A stretch of DNA of 64,000 nt. Origin: Bacteriovoracia bacterium (GTDB taxonomy: Bacteria; Bdellovibrionota; Bacteriovoracia; Bacteriovoracales; Bacteriovoracaceae). How positions within the stretch are numbered: position 1 is the first letter of the stretch; the number at the start of each line of letters is the position of its first letter. Made by a program: the position numbers and the translations under genes. Below the pieces are notes generated by a model that did no database searches, had not been told where the DNA came from, and saw only the letters and a program-made list of their open reading frames with translations. The DNA lies in assembly GCA_030431635.1 (NCBI GenBank), contig JAUIIL010000001.1, positions 248,001-312,000 on the forward strand. The letters are read 5' to 3'. Of this stretch, positions 31,749-41,200 are shown piece after piece.

Positions 31749-32924
31749 ATGAAAACATGGATTTGTTTTTTCTTGAGTTTAAGCTGCTTTGCGCAATTTA
31801 ATTATAGTAATTTTGACTTTTTCCAGAACTTCTACACCAAATCAGAGATTCAAGAGCGTTTAAAGAACTACCTCCAAAAAGATGATGGAGTGTCTAAGTT
31901 TTATGAGCTTAGTAATGAGAGCTTCAAACTCTTAGATGAAAATAAAAATGAAATTTACCAACTTCTTTTGGCCCAAGACACTTTTGATATTCCATTTGAG
32001 AAAAAAAGAGCTCCTCTTAGAGTGGCCTTGGATCCTGGACATTTAGGTGGTCTCTACTCTCGTTTAGAAGGACGGCATTTTCATCAACTTCCTACGATAG
32101 AAAATAATTTGAGAGACGATCTGGTTGTGAAAGAAGGAGAGGTTAATCTTTACACTGCTCTTGCCCTTAAAAAGAAACTAGAGGCCATTGGAGTCGAAGT
32201 TTTTATGACTAGAAGTGAAATTGGGGTTTCCTCTTTTGGAGTGACTTTTGAACAGTGGCTTGAAAATCATTTTGAAGAATATGTGCAAAAACAAATTAAA
32301 GATTTGTCAGAAGAAGAGAAGAAGGAGAAAAAACTTCAGTACTATCTTTTAAATGGCCAGGATAAATTTGATATCTTTTCAACTGAAGATCTCTACCACA
32401 GAGCTGAAGTTGTGAATCAGTACAAACCTGATGTGGCCATAAGCCTTCATTATAATTCTTGTGGAGTTAAGCTTGCTGATAATCGCTATATTCCTTCAAA
32501 AGATAATTTTACAATGGTCTTTACTGGTGGAAGTTTTGAAGGGGCCTATATGGATAGGGAGAGTCACCGCTACAATTTAATGAGGCTCCTTTTAACTGAA
32601 GATCATGCTATTTCAGTAAAGCTTGCAAAAGCTGTTGTTAAGGGCTTCGTGAAAAACTTAAAAGTTCCTATTGTCGATCCTAGTCTTCACATTGCTCCTT
32701 ATTTAAAGAGCTTTTCTATCAAACAAGATGAAGGAGTTTATGCTAGATCTCTGGCTTTTGTGAGAGAAGTAGAGGCCCCTGCAATTCTTGGTGAACCTAC
32801 CTGTGCTGATAATCCTTTTGAGGGGCTGGAGCTTGATAGCTTAGTTGTGAATGAAGATTCTGCGCGCATCCAGGCAGTGGCCCAATCTTATTTTGAAGGA
32901 ATTGTTGAAGCCTTCGGGCTTTAG
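31749..32924 (+). CDS. Secreted N-acetylmuramoyl-L-alanine amidase (Amidase_3)
   Basis: Signal peptide to about residue 17, a helical region (about 20-90), then the zinc amidase domain. Candidate zinc ligands are His in VALDPGHLGG, Glu in VKEGEVNLYTAL and His in ISLHYNS; the catalytic glutamate is in the late EVEAPAILGEP segment. It cleaves the peptide stem from peptidoglycan in the periplasm, for cell separation or remodelling; in a predator it might also act on prey walls. A charged insertion of about 70 residues between the second and third ligand is longer than in minimal amidases. AAGGAG precedes the ATG. Confidence 0.87.
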   Translation: MKTWICFFLSLSCFAQFNYSNFDFFQNFYTKSEIQERLKNYLQKDDGVSKFYELSNESFKLLDENKNEIYQLLLAQDTFDIPFEKKRAPLRVALDPGHLGGLYSRLEGRHFHQLPTIENNLRDDLVVKEGEVNLYTALALKKKLEAIGVEVFMTRSEIGVSSFGVTFEQWLENHFEEYVQKQIKDLSEEEKKEKKLQYYLLNGQDKFDIFSTEDLYHRAEVVNQYKPDVAISLHYNSCGVKLADNRYIPSKDNFTMVFTGGSFEGAYMDRESHRYNLMRLLLTEDHAISVKLAKAVVKGFVKNLKVPIVDPSLHIAPYLKSFSIKQDEGVYARSLAFVREVEAPAILGEPTCADNPFEGLELDSLVVNEDSARIQAVAQSYFEGIVEAFGL

Positions 32925-33136
32925 CTGATATTTGTGCGTGGAAAATACTGAGCACAAAACTCATAAACTTGTTTTTTATTTGTTCCTTTTTTTGAAAGCC
33001 AAATAAGATCGTCCATCAGTTGATTAATCTTGGCTTGAACAATAGGAAAGTCTTCTTCATCAAAAGAGAGTGTTTCAAAAGCAAAATACCTCTTCTCGAT
33101 TGGAATTTCTTTAATGGCGAAACTCGCGTCCTGCAT
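32921..33136 (-). CDS. Hypothetical small protein with unresolved start
   Basis: The frame ends four bases into the amidase stop and gives 71 residues from the ATG at 33136 (MQDASFAIKEIPIEKRYFAF). No ribosome site precedes that ATG, and the frame stays open for roughly 80 bases more with protein-like codons, so the true start may be an unusual codon upstream, possibly overlapping the divergent gene at 33214. The sequence is acidic and helical at its end. No family recognised. Confidence 0.4.
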   Translation of the reverse strand: MQDASFAIKEIPIEKRYFAFETLSFDEEDFPIVQAKINQLMDDLIWLSKKGTNKKQVYEFCAQYFPRTNIS

Positions 33137-33213
33137 GTTGATTTGATGCCTAATTTTAAGAGAGGAATTAGGAATATTATCTGTTGAAGCAAGATTACTT
33201 TCAATAGGGATTA

Positions 33214-33441
33214 ATGCTCCGTCAACTTAATAAAGAGTTCAGTTTAACGGTTTTTTTACCGCTTCGAAAACGACCTGGGCCTCTTCCAGGTGAGTATAAA
33301 GGAGTTACTATTTTTTTCGAACAGAAAGTAGGAGGCAAGTGGAGAGAAACAAAGCTTCAGTGCAAAACTTTCCCTCTTCAAGACCGAGAAAGTGCCCAGT
33401 TATGTCTTGAAATTCTTTTTTCTCAAATGAGATTTCGTTAA
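33214..33441 (+). CDS. Hypothetical small basic protein (75 aa)
   Basis: AGGGATTA precedes the ATG. The protein has a strand-turn-strand look (SLTVFLPLRKRPGPLPGEYKG, VTIFFEQKVGGKWRETKLQC) and a helical end (RESAQLCLEILF). It ends four bases inside the convergent methyltransferase. No domain recognised. Confidence 0.5.
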   Translation: MLRQLNKEFSLTVFLPLRKRPGPLPGEYKGVTIFFEQKVGGKWRETKLQCKTFPLQDRESAQLCLEILFSQMRFR

Positions 33442-34220
33442 ACTTTTTTGAAAACGTAAAACTTAATAGAAGAATAATCTCCAATAGAGTGAGGGAGCGC
33501 TTGATCGAAAAACTGAATGACTTGAGAGTTTTTAATTTTTGTTCCTGGTTGCCTAATGAGTTCATGAAGAACTCTGGTTGTAAAAAAATGAGTTGAAAGA
33601 TAGTTCTCTGGAATTTGGGAGTCCATTTTTTCAAACCCCATTTCCTTCATTGTATCAAAGAATCCTTTTTGCAGATATCTGTTATGCTTGGATTGCGAAA
33701 GAGGATTAAGATGATTTTCACTTCGAGCGAGATTGAGATTAATAAGTGAAGACTTAAAAGATTCACTTAATAAGTAAAGTCCACCAGGTTTAAGGGAGTG
33801 GTAGATATTTTCTAGCGCTTTTTTTTGCCATTTCCAAGACAAGAGGTTGATAAGAACTCTCTGGGTAATAGCGATATCAACTTGTTTAGGGAGATTGAAC
33901 TCTCTTAAATCTGCGTGAACAAAGTGAGTTTTCATTTGACGTTTGAGGCAGATTTCAAAAAGATCTTGAGAAAACTCAACTCCGGTTGCATTGATTTCTG
34001 GGAAAACATTAATGACTTGATTTAAAAAATGTCCGTTACCACAACCAAAGTCGCAAAGAGAGGGAAGCTTTTCTTGAGTTGAGATAAAGTTTAGAATTTC
34101 AGCGAGAAAAAAATCATTTTCAGACTCTCTGATGAAGGAATCCTCAATACTACTTTTACTTCCATCTTGAAAAAGAGCAGCGACTTTTTGATAATGTTTT
34201 CGTACGTACTCTTGATTCAT
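33438..34220 (-). CDS. SAM-dependent methyltransferase in the cmo operon
   Basis: A class I methyltransferase of 260 residues: motif I SLCDFGCGNGHFL, acid NATGVEF after strand two, motif IV VDIAITQRVLINLLSW and post-motif SLKPGGLYLLSES. Its start overlaps the end of cmoB by four bases, so it is translated with the wobble-uridine pathway. In E. coli the third enzyme of that pathway is the methyltransferase CmoM; this protein does not look like CmoM beyond the common fold, so a functional equivalent is only possible, not shown. Confidence 0.75.
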   Translation of the reverse strand: MNQEYVRKHYQKVAALFQDGSKSSIEDSFIRESENDFFLAEILNFISTQEKLPSLCDFGCGNGHFLNQVINVFPEINATGVEFSQDLFEICLKRQMKTHFVHADLREFNLPKQVDIAITQRVLINLLSWKWQKKALENIYHSLKPGGLYLLSESFKSSLINLNLARSENHLNPLSQSKHNRYLQKGFFDTMKEMGFEKMDSQIPENYLSTHFFTTRVLHELIRQPGTKIKNSQVIQFFDQALPHSIGDYSSIKFYVFKKV

Positions 34221-35155
34221 TTCTTTCGTCTCACCAGGAGAGCAAAGCGCTCTGGGGCCGGATATCCTTCAATTGTTTGTTGATTGTTTTCAGGGTTTAA
34301 AAAATGTTCATAAGATTGAGAGGGCCCATCCTTACTTACTCTTTGTTCAGCTTCTTTATTCCAATCAGTTGAGATAATTTCGATATCGGTAAACTTACAC
34401 TTTTCAAGCCAATCAATAAGACAGTTAAGTGTAGGTACAAACCAAATATTAGGCATGTTGGCGTATCTTTCTTTAGGTGTAAGAGAGTAAGAATCTTCTC
34501 CTGGGATACCTATTGTTTCAATAAGGGCCCAGCCACCTGGTTTGAGTGCTTCTCTAATAGAGATGAGATGGGAGATAGGATCTCGGTGGTGATAGAGGAT
34601 TCCCATATAAAAAATCCCATCAAAAAAATCTCTTATATATTGAATATGCTCGGCCCCAAGAAGTTCAACGCTTAATTGTGGCGCTCTTACAAAATGGTTA
34701 ATATAATCAAATTGGGCTTTATAAATAGCAACGGGGTCGATCCCTAGAACAAGAGCTGGGTTTTGCTCTAGCATGCGAAACATATAGTAACCATTATTAC
34801 AACCAACATCTAAAATATTTTGATCTTCTAAAGAGGGAATCGCTTTTTTGATTCTCTGCCATTTTAAGTCTGAATTCCACTCTGAATCGATCACATAATC
34901 GTTGAGCTTAAAAGGCCCTTTCTTCCACGGAATCAGCTTTTTTATGTTCTCCTCTTGAGATGGAAAGTCTCCCTTTATTTGAAGATGTTCTTGAGTGAAA
35001 AAGAATTCACAGTCCTTAAAATCAGGTAGTGAATGAAGGAGTTCTTTAAAGGGAACATTATTTTTATAATCCCACCACTTTTGTCTTTGGGTGAGTATTT
35101 CTTGCAAAGCTCTGGTATTAAAATGTTGGGGGTATTTACTGAAGATTTCGCTCAT
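34217..35155 (-). CDS. cmoB: tRNA U34 carboxymethyltransferase CmoB
   Basis: The 312-residue protein shows the CmoB layout: KKGPFKLNDYVIDSEWNSDLKW, motif I ILDVGCNNGYYMFRM, LGIDPVAIYKAQFDYI, FYMGILYHHRDPISHL, then ERYANMPNIWFVPT and a closing TIEGYPAPERFALLVRR. CmoB transfers a carboxymethyl group from carboxy-SAM to 5-hydroxyuridine at the tRNA wobble position, widening codon reading. It overlaps cmoA by 20 bases. Length is close to the usual 320. Confidence 0.92.
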   Translation of the reverse strand: MSEIFSKYPQHFNTRALQEILTQRQKWWDYKNNVPFKELLHSLPDFKDCEFFFTQEHLQIKGDFPSQEENIKKLIPWKKGPFKLNDYVIDSEWNSDLKWQRIKKAIPSLEDQNILDVGCNNGYYMFRMLEQNPALVLGIDPVAIYKAQFDYINHFVRAPQLSVELLGAEHIQYIRDFFDGIFYMGILYHHRDPISHLISIREALKPGGWALIETIGIPGEDSYSLTPKERYANMPNIWFVPTLNCLIDWLEKCKFTDIEIISTDWNKEAEQRVSKDGPSQSYEHFLNPENNQQTIEGYPAPERFALLVRRKK

Positions 35156-35879
35156 CTTCTTTTATTCCAATGAAAGAAGCAAAATTATGCCATCTAAAGA
35201 TCATCTCACTTTGTTCAAAACCTGCTTTTTGTAAAAGACTAATCTGTTCGTTTGCGGTGTATGGGATAAGAATATTTTCTAGAGCGCTTCTTTTTTGTGA
35301 AATTTCTAACTCGCTATAGCCATTTCTTTTTTTGAAATCATAGTAGAGTTTTGTAGTGAGATCTTGCACTCTTTTTTGCGGTGATTTTATTTTTTCACTA
35401 AGAAGGATGATCCCTCCAGGTCTTAGAGCATTGTAAATTCTCTCTATTAAATGATAGCGTTCAGCGGGGTCAATAAACTGAAGAGTATAATTCATAATAA
35501 CAAGACCACATTGCTGAAAATTTAGTTGAGTCAGATCTTGAGTCAGTAACTCTATTGAGTGAGGAAGCTTTTTGGTTTTTTCCTGGGCCTCTTTAATCAT
35601 GGCGTGAGAATTATCAACTCCAATAAAGTGGGCCTTCTTATTTTGAAGGTGCTCAGAAAGAATATGAATCGTTGTTCCAGTGGAGCAACCCAGATCGTAA
35701 ATAAGATCACCTTCTTGAAAAGAAAGTCCTACAATATCAAGTAGGAGTTGATGGATTTCTTGGTAATAGGGAATCGATCGGTTAACCATATCATCAAAAG
35801 CGATTGCGACTTTTTCATCAAAGCAAAAGGGAGAAATGCTCTTTAATTTTTGGGCGTAAACAGTGTCTTTTTCTTGCAT
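35136..35879 (-). CDS. cmoA: Carboxy-S-adenosyl-L-methionine synthase CmoA
   Basis: CmoA makes carboxy-SAM from SAM and prephenate, the donor used by CmoB. Matching features are FCFDEKVAIAFDDMVNRSIP near the N-terminus, motif I IYDLGCSTGTTIHIL, FIGVDNSHAMIKEA, LVIMNYTLQFIDPAER and ALRPGGIILLSEK. Length 247 is normal. It is the promoter-proximal gene of a three-methyltransferase operon. Confidence 0.93.
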   Translation of the reverse strand: MQEKDTVYAQKLKSISPFCFDEKVAIAFDDMVNRSIPYYQEIHQLLLDIVGLSFQEGDLIYDLGCSTGTTIHILSEHLQNKKAHFIGVDNSHAMIKEAQEKTKKLPHSIELLTQDLTQLNFQQCGLVIMNYTLQFIDPAERYHLIERIYNALRPGGIILLSEKIKSPQKRVQDLTTKLYYDFKKRNGYSELEISQKRSALENILIPYTANEQISLLQKAGFEQSEMIFRWHNFASFIGIKEDERNLQ

Positions 35880-35927
35880 GGAAGCTTTATATAAGAGCTT
35901 ACGCTTCTTGGCAAAAAAAAATACTAA

Positions 35928-36407
35928 CTAGCTAATATTATTGATATAGTTTTCAACAGCGACCCTCGCTCCTTCTTTATCCATCCCCATTTTTTCACAA
36001 ATTTTGAGAATTTCTTCAGACGGTGCGACCTTGTCTGTTGCCAGCGTAATGCCAAGCCAAGCTGGAACTCGGTTGGCCGAAGCGCAATAAACAAGAGTTG
36101 GTTTTTGTTCTTGAACTTCTTGGGAGATTTTTTCAGCAAGTTCAGCACTAATATTTCCGGCTCCGTTCACTTCAATATTGATGTATTCTAGACCAGCTTC
36201 TTTGGCCAGTTGTTCTTCATCAAGAGGAGTTTCTGATTTGGACTTAAGATCGATGACTTTTTCAATACCAAGTTCTTTCATTTCTTTAAAACTTATTTTT
36301 AAAGGTTTAGAGCCAGAATAAAGATTTCCCATTTTTCTGAGCTTCATGAGAGAGCACTCTCCATCAAGGTTTTCAATCTCATAAGTGATGAGTTTTTCTT
36401 TATTCAT
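35928..36407 (-). CDS. Phosphatase-like (DUF442/Blh N-domain type) protein
   Basis: A 159-residue protein with a Cys-loop YCASANRVPAW near residues 106-116 that resembles the active-site loop of dual-specificity phosphatase-like DUF442 domains. In Blh proteins this domain is fused in front of a persulfide-dioxygenase metallo-hydrolase; here the two are separate genes overlapping by eight bases, with this one second. A role in sulfide/persulfide metabolism is inferred from that association. Confidence 0.72.
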   Translation of the reverse strand: MNKEKLITYEIENLDGECSLMKLRKMGNLYSGSKPLKISFKEMKELGIEKVIDLKSKSETPLDEEQLAKEAGLEYINIEVNGAGNISAELAEKISQEVQEQKPTLVYCASANRVPAWLGITLATDKVAPSEEILKICEKMGMDKEGARVAVENYINNIS

Positions 36408-37275
36408 TTTCTCTCCTTGTTATGGGGATTTTTAAATATCGGGTTTGATTTTCTTCCATAGAGGGAAGGTGCCCGGCTTCAATATTAACCTGTAAGCTTT
36501 GTAGAAGGAGCCTTGGAGCGTTAAGAGTGGCGTCTCTAGAAGTTCTAAACTTAATAAATTCTTCTTCCGTTGTATGAGCGCTTAATTGGATATTACTTTC
36601 TTTCTGGGCCTTTATTGTTGTCTCAAAACGAAGCTCTCTACCTTTTGGTTTGTAATCATGACCAGGATAAACTTTTGTTCCTTCTGGAAGAGTATAAATT
36701 TTTTGAGTAACTGAGTGGTAAAGATCTGAAGCACTTCCTGCTGGAAAATCACAGCGTCCTGTTCCATAGTCTTCGATAAAAAGAGCATCCCCGGTAAAAA
36801 GAGCTTCTTGGTTTACATAGTAGCTTAAGCAAGCTGGGGTATGTCCTGGAGTATTGAAAACTTCAAACTCTAGACTTCCGGCCTTAAATTTTTCTTTATC
36901 TTTAAAAAGTCTATCAAACTGAGAGCCGTCTGTTTTAAGCTCTTTTAAGTGGTAAACCTCTTTGAAAGTTTTTTGAACTTGAGTGATATTTTCCCCAATG
37001 GCCAAGATGGATTTTGAAAATCTTTTTTTAAGTTCTTGAGAACCACTTAAGTGATCGGCATGAGCATGAGTTTCTAAGATATAGTGAAGATTGAGTTGGT
37101 TTTTTTTAATAAATTCTTCATACAGATCGATTGAAGTAAAAGAGTAGGTGGAGCTTGCTGCCTCATAATTAAGAACTGGGTCGATTAAGACTGCATCTCG
37201 TGTTTTTTCATCAAAAACAATGTAGGTGAGTGTAAAAGTTAATTCATCAAAAAAAGCTTCAATTTTCATCGTCAT
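36400..37275 (-). CDS. Persulfide dioxygenase-like metallo-hydrolase (ETHE1/Blh type)
   Basis: The metallo-beta-lactamase fold shows ETHAHADHLSGS, the conserved TPGHTPACLSYY, GDALFIEDYGTGRCDFPAGS and YPGHDYKP, a combination typical of ETHE1-like enzymes, which oxidise glutathione persulfide to sulfite. The 291-residue length, with a C-terminal extension ending in PITRRE, is nearer bacterial Blh enzymes. The ATG at 37269 has GAGAG upstream and may be the true start. It is divergent from a TauE/SafE exporter that could remove the sulfite. Confidence 0.86.
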   Translation of the reverse strand: MTMKIEAFFDELTFTLTYIVFDEKTRDAVLIDPVLNYEAASSTYSFTSIDLYEEFIKKNQLNLHYILETHAHADHLSGSQELKKRFSKSILAIGENITQVQKTFKEVYHLKELKTDGSQFDRLFKDKEKFKAGSLEFEVFNTPGHTPACLSYYVNQEALFTGDALFIEDYGTGRCDFPAGSASDLYHSVTQKIYTLPEGTKVYPGHDYKPKGRELRFETTIKAQKESNIQLSAHTTEEEFIKFRTSRDATLNAPRLLLQSLQVNIEAGHLPSMEENQTRYLKIPITRRENE

Positions 37276-37302
37276 CTCTCAAATAAGAGGTATAATACTG
37301 AT

Positions 37303-38037
37303 ATGATTTTAGGTTACTTTTTAGCAATTGTCATTGGTGTTACTCTCGGGCTTTTAGGCGGAGGTGGTGCCATCCTCACGATACCTGTTCTTGTTTATAT
37401 TGTAGGTTTTGGTGCAAAGCAGTCCATCGCTCTTAGCTTAATTGTCGTGGGAGTTGCGTCTCTTTTTGGTGTCATGACTCATTTTAAGAAAGGTAACGTT
37501 GACTTAAAAGTGGCCCTTTTGTTCGCAGCGAGTGCATCTGTGGGATCTTTTGTGGGGGCCAAGGGAGCGCTCTTTCTCGATCCTGTGATTCAGATGACTC
37601 TCTTTTCTCTCATTATGTTTGCAGCTTCTTTTTTTATGTTTAAAGGTCGAGGGGATTTAAAACCTCAAGAAGTAAATAAAACTTTATTTTTTATTCAAGC
37701 TTTCTTTGTAGGAATTGTGACGGGAGTCGTGGGAGTAGGTGGCGGTTTTCTTATTGTTCCAGTTCTTACTCTGATGGGAGGGCTTCCCATGAGTAAAGCA
37801 GTAGGAACTTCTTTGGTGATTATTTTTCTTAACTGTGTTGCGGCCTTCATGGGGTATGCTGGTAGTGTTGAAATCCCGATGCCATTTATTTTTTATTTTT
37901 GTGCCATGGCCTGCATTGGAATTTTTATTGGAGCTCATTTCGCGAACAAAGTTCCTCAGCAGAAGCTTAAAAAAGGCTTTGCTGTTTTTTTAATTTTTAT
38001 GAGCATTGTTGTCTTTTTCAAAAATTTTTCTTCTTAA
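37303..38037 (+). CDS. TauE/SafE-family sulfite/anion exporter
   Basis: A 244-residue membrane protein with about seven hydrophobic segments and the two glycine-rich repeats of the family, GVTLGLLGGGGAILTIPVLV and GVVGVGGGFLIVPVL. It shares the intergenic region with the persulfide dioxygenase, from which it diverges. Export of sulfite or another sulfur anion is the likely job, by family and context. Confidence 0.85.
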   Translation: MILGYFLAIVIGVTLGLLGGGGAILTIPVLVYIVGFGAKQSIALSLIVVGVASLFGVMTHFKKGNVDLKVALLFAASASVGSFVGAKGALFLDPVIQMTLFSLIMFAASFFMFKGRGDLKPQEVNKTLFFIQAFFVGIVTGVVGVGGGFLIVPVLTLMGGLPMSKAVGTSLVIIFLNCVAAFMGYAGSVEIPMPFIFYFCAMACIGIFIGAHFANKVPQQKLKKGFAVFLIFMSIVVFFKNFSS

Positions 38038-38067
38038 AATAATCAACAGCTTAAAAGACCTTATATT

Positions 38068-38089
38068 GCCACTTTTTTTGGTCAGTGGC
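38068..38089 (+). terminator. Weak terminator-like hairpin after the exporter
   Basis: GCCACT and AGTGGC form a perfect 6-bp stem with a ten-base T-rich loop, about 30 bases after the stop. The following bases are only weakly T-rich. The remaining 150 bases before the giant gene hold nothing else I recognise. Confidence 0.35.
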
Positions 38090-38245
38090 CTCTTGTTTAG
38101 AGTCTTTAAATTGAGATCTCTTGAAGACTTTGTGAAAGCATTTCTCTTTCTAACTATTTGAAAAAACACAGTTTTTTGAATGTATCCACAGAAAATTCTC
38201 CTAATCTTTAAGGTAAAATAACCGATAGGATAACTAGAGAGGCCT

Positions 38246-41200
38246 ATGATAGGAGAAGGGTTCAAAAAACATTTAGTCCAAGGCTTGGTGGGATCTGCCA
38301 TGGTGGGAGGGATGTATCTTAATCTCTCCAATCAGACTTTAGATGATGTTTTTGCTCCTTCAGAAAAATCCAAAGAACAACTTCAAAAAACTGCTAGCGC
38401 CACTTCAGAATTGAACGAAGTGAAAATGCAGCGTGAAAAACAACGCAGAAGACTTCAGAAGAAATCTTCTTTGAGAAATCTGGATAGAGCGCTAAGTAGC
38501 TCTATTGCTATTGGAGCCGGTGCAAGAGCTCCTGCAAGTGTAGGTGGGGCCTATGCTGGTGGTGATCCAGCGGCAGCTTTTGCTAGCGCAGTTGAGAGTT
38601 CTGTGGCCTCAGGGGCCAATCTTGCTCCTTCTTTTCAACCTCCTCCTCCCCCCGTTGAGCCTCCTGCTCCTCCTCGAAGACCTCCACCTCCTAATCAAGC
38701 GAGGTATGATGATGTTTATGATAGGGCCCCGGCCAGTGCTGGTAGTGCACTCTCTGGTGGAGGGTCGACTGTAAAGCCCTCATGTTTAAATTGTGAAGCT
38801 CAAGCTTCAGCTAAGTACGAAGAGCACACTCCGCCAACTCCAGAGTCGACAGTACCCTCAATATTATCAGTTACAACAAAAACCTTAGATGGAAATTATC
38901 ATCCAGGAGATTTAGGGATTGCCATTGATGTGAAATTCTTTGAGCCAGTTGTTGTTAATGGAAATGCAACCTTGGAGCTCGAGACAGGAATAGAAGATAC
39001 CTTAGTGCCTCTTAGTGAAGGTAGTGGAACTAATACTTTGAGTTTTTATTATATCATTAAAAATGGAGACTTCGCTACAGATCTCACCTATAAATCAAAT
39101 AAGTCATTAGTCGTTTTAGGGGGAGGAATTTTTGCTGCTGATGATGGGACAGAGGCCGATATTAACCTCCCACTTTTGTCGTCAGTAAATTCTCTTATTC
39201 AACAAAAGAATATTAATATTGTTGATAACGTTCCTCCTAAGTTAAAAGAAGTAAATTCTCAGGAAGATGATGCTATTACTTACGGAGAAGATTCAAATCT
39301 TGTGATTGAAGTTGAGTTTGATGAAATTGTAACCGTTACTGGCCTTCCTCAATTAAACTTAAACTCAGGTGGGACTGCTATCTACACGGGTGGGAGTGGA
39401 AGTCGTAAGCTCATCTTTCAATACACAGTAGTTGCTGGACAGAATTCAAACGACCTGGCCGTGACTAGTTTTAATCTTGGAGGAGGAACAATCACAGATC
39501 CTTCAGGAAACCCAGCTGACTTAGTGACTTTTCCTACAGGTTTAATGCTTAATGATTTTAAAGATCTAATTGTTGATACAACTTTTCCGACGATTTTAAA
39601 TATTAATTCGACAAACTCGAACACGATTCCTTATAAGGAAAGTACCACGATAGATATCCAAGTCAATTTTAGTGAGAATGTTTATCTTTCTGGAACTGGT
39701 TATCCCACTCTGAGTCTTAACAATGGTAAGACGGCCACTTACGTTTCAGGAGATACGACCGCACAACTTAATTTTCAATATAGTGTTGACCCAGGTGATG
39801 ATATTGGAGTTTTAGATGTAACGAGCTTTAATCTTTTGACAAGCTTATTAAAAGATGATCTTAACAATAATGCTGATATATCCTTACCGGTGGCCCCAAA
39901 CAATTTGGCCACAAATAAACCTCTTGAAATTGATACTATCGATCCTATTATCACCAATATGAATGTTAGCCCGTTTCCAGCAGTGGATAACTATCTCGGA
40001 ATCGGAGAGAGTGTTACGATTTTAGTTGATTTCAGTGAAAATATCTACACTCTAGGAATACAAACCCTGGCCATGAATTCAGGTGGGCTGGCAACTGTAA
40101 CTGGGGGGAGTGGAACCACTCAATTAAGTTTTACTTATACAGTTCTGGTGGGTGAGAGTGTTGTCGATCTTGATGCTATCGCCATGACTGTGGGTGGTTT
40201 TGTCAGAGACATAGCAGGTAACGATGCTAATCTTGCAGTTCCCGCTAATGGTGGGGCCATTGATAGAATTTCCGAATATAACAATATAGAAGTGGATACA
40301 ACTCTTCCAAGTATTACAAGTATTGTGAAATCACCAGCGACTAATTTAAATAAGAAAATTGGCGATAGCTCTACTTATGTTGTGAATTTTTCAGAGCCTG
40401 TTTTTATTACTCCTACACCTCAATTAAATATTGATTCTGGTGCAACTCTTAATATGGTTTCAAGTACTGCGACATCAATGACGTTTAACTATACGGTAGT
40501 GGAAGGAGAAAACTCCAATGACCTCACGGCCGTTAGTGTTCTCGCTGGTGGTGGAATCGTTGATATTGCTGGAAACAATGCCGATCTAACATTGCCGACT
40601 GGGCAGAACATTGCTGATTCTGTTGATGTTGTTGTTGATGGGACGAGACCTGTTATTACTAATATTACTTCTCCAACTGGGAGTGGATTTTATACTGTCG
40701 GAAATGATGTCGATATTAATGTCAAATTCAGTGAGCCAGTTAATATCACAGGAGTGGAGAGACTTGCCCTTAACTCAGGAGCAGGAGTCTATGCGCTTTA
40801 TGAAGCTGGTAATGGGAGTGATGAAATTACTTTCCGCTATACAGTTAGTGTAGGGCATGGGGCCGCAGATTTGGCCGTGACGAGTTTTGATTTAAACGGA
40901 GGCTCTTTAAAAGACTTTTTTAATAACGATGGTTACACAACTCTTCCAGCAGTAGGAGGGGCCAATGATCTATTACAGGAAAATCATGATATCAAAATAG
41001 ATACTGGAGCCCCTTATATAGCGAGTATTGACTCTTCTGTAACTGACGGGACATTTATTATTGGAGATACCATTGATATTCGAGTAAATTTTAATGAGGA
41101 TGTCGCTGTGACTGGTGGGCCTCCGACTCTTTCAATGGACTCAGGTGGGACAGCGACTTTTGTCAACGTAACAGGTAGTACCGCAAACTTCACTTATACT

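Noticed and set aside
33438-34220. Assignment of the third methyltransferase as CmoM
   Set aside because: Position fits, but apart from general SAM-binding motifs it does not resemble E. coli CmoM as I remember that sequence.
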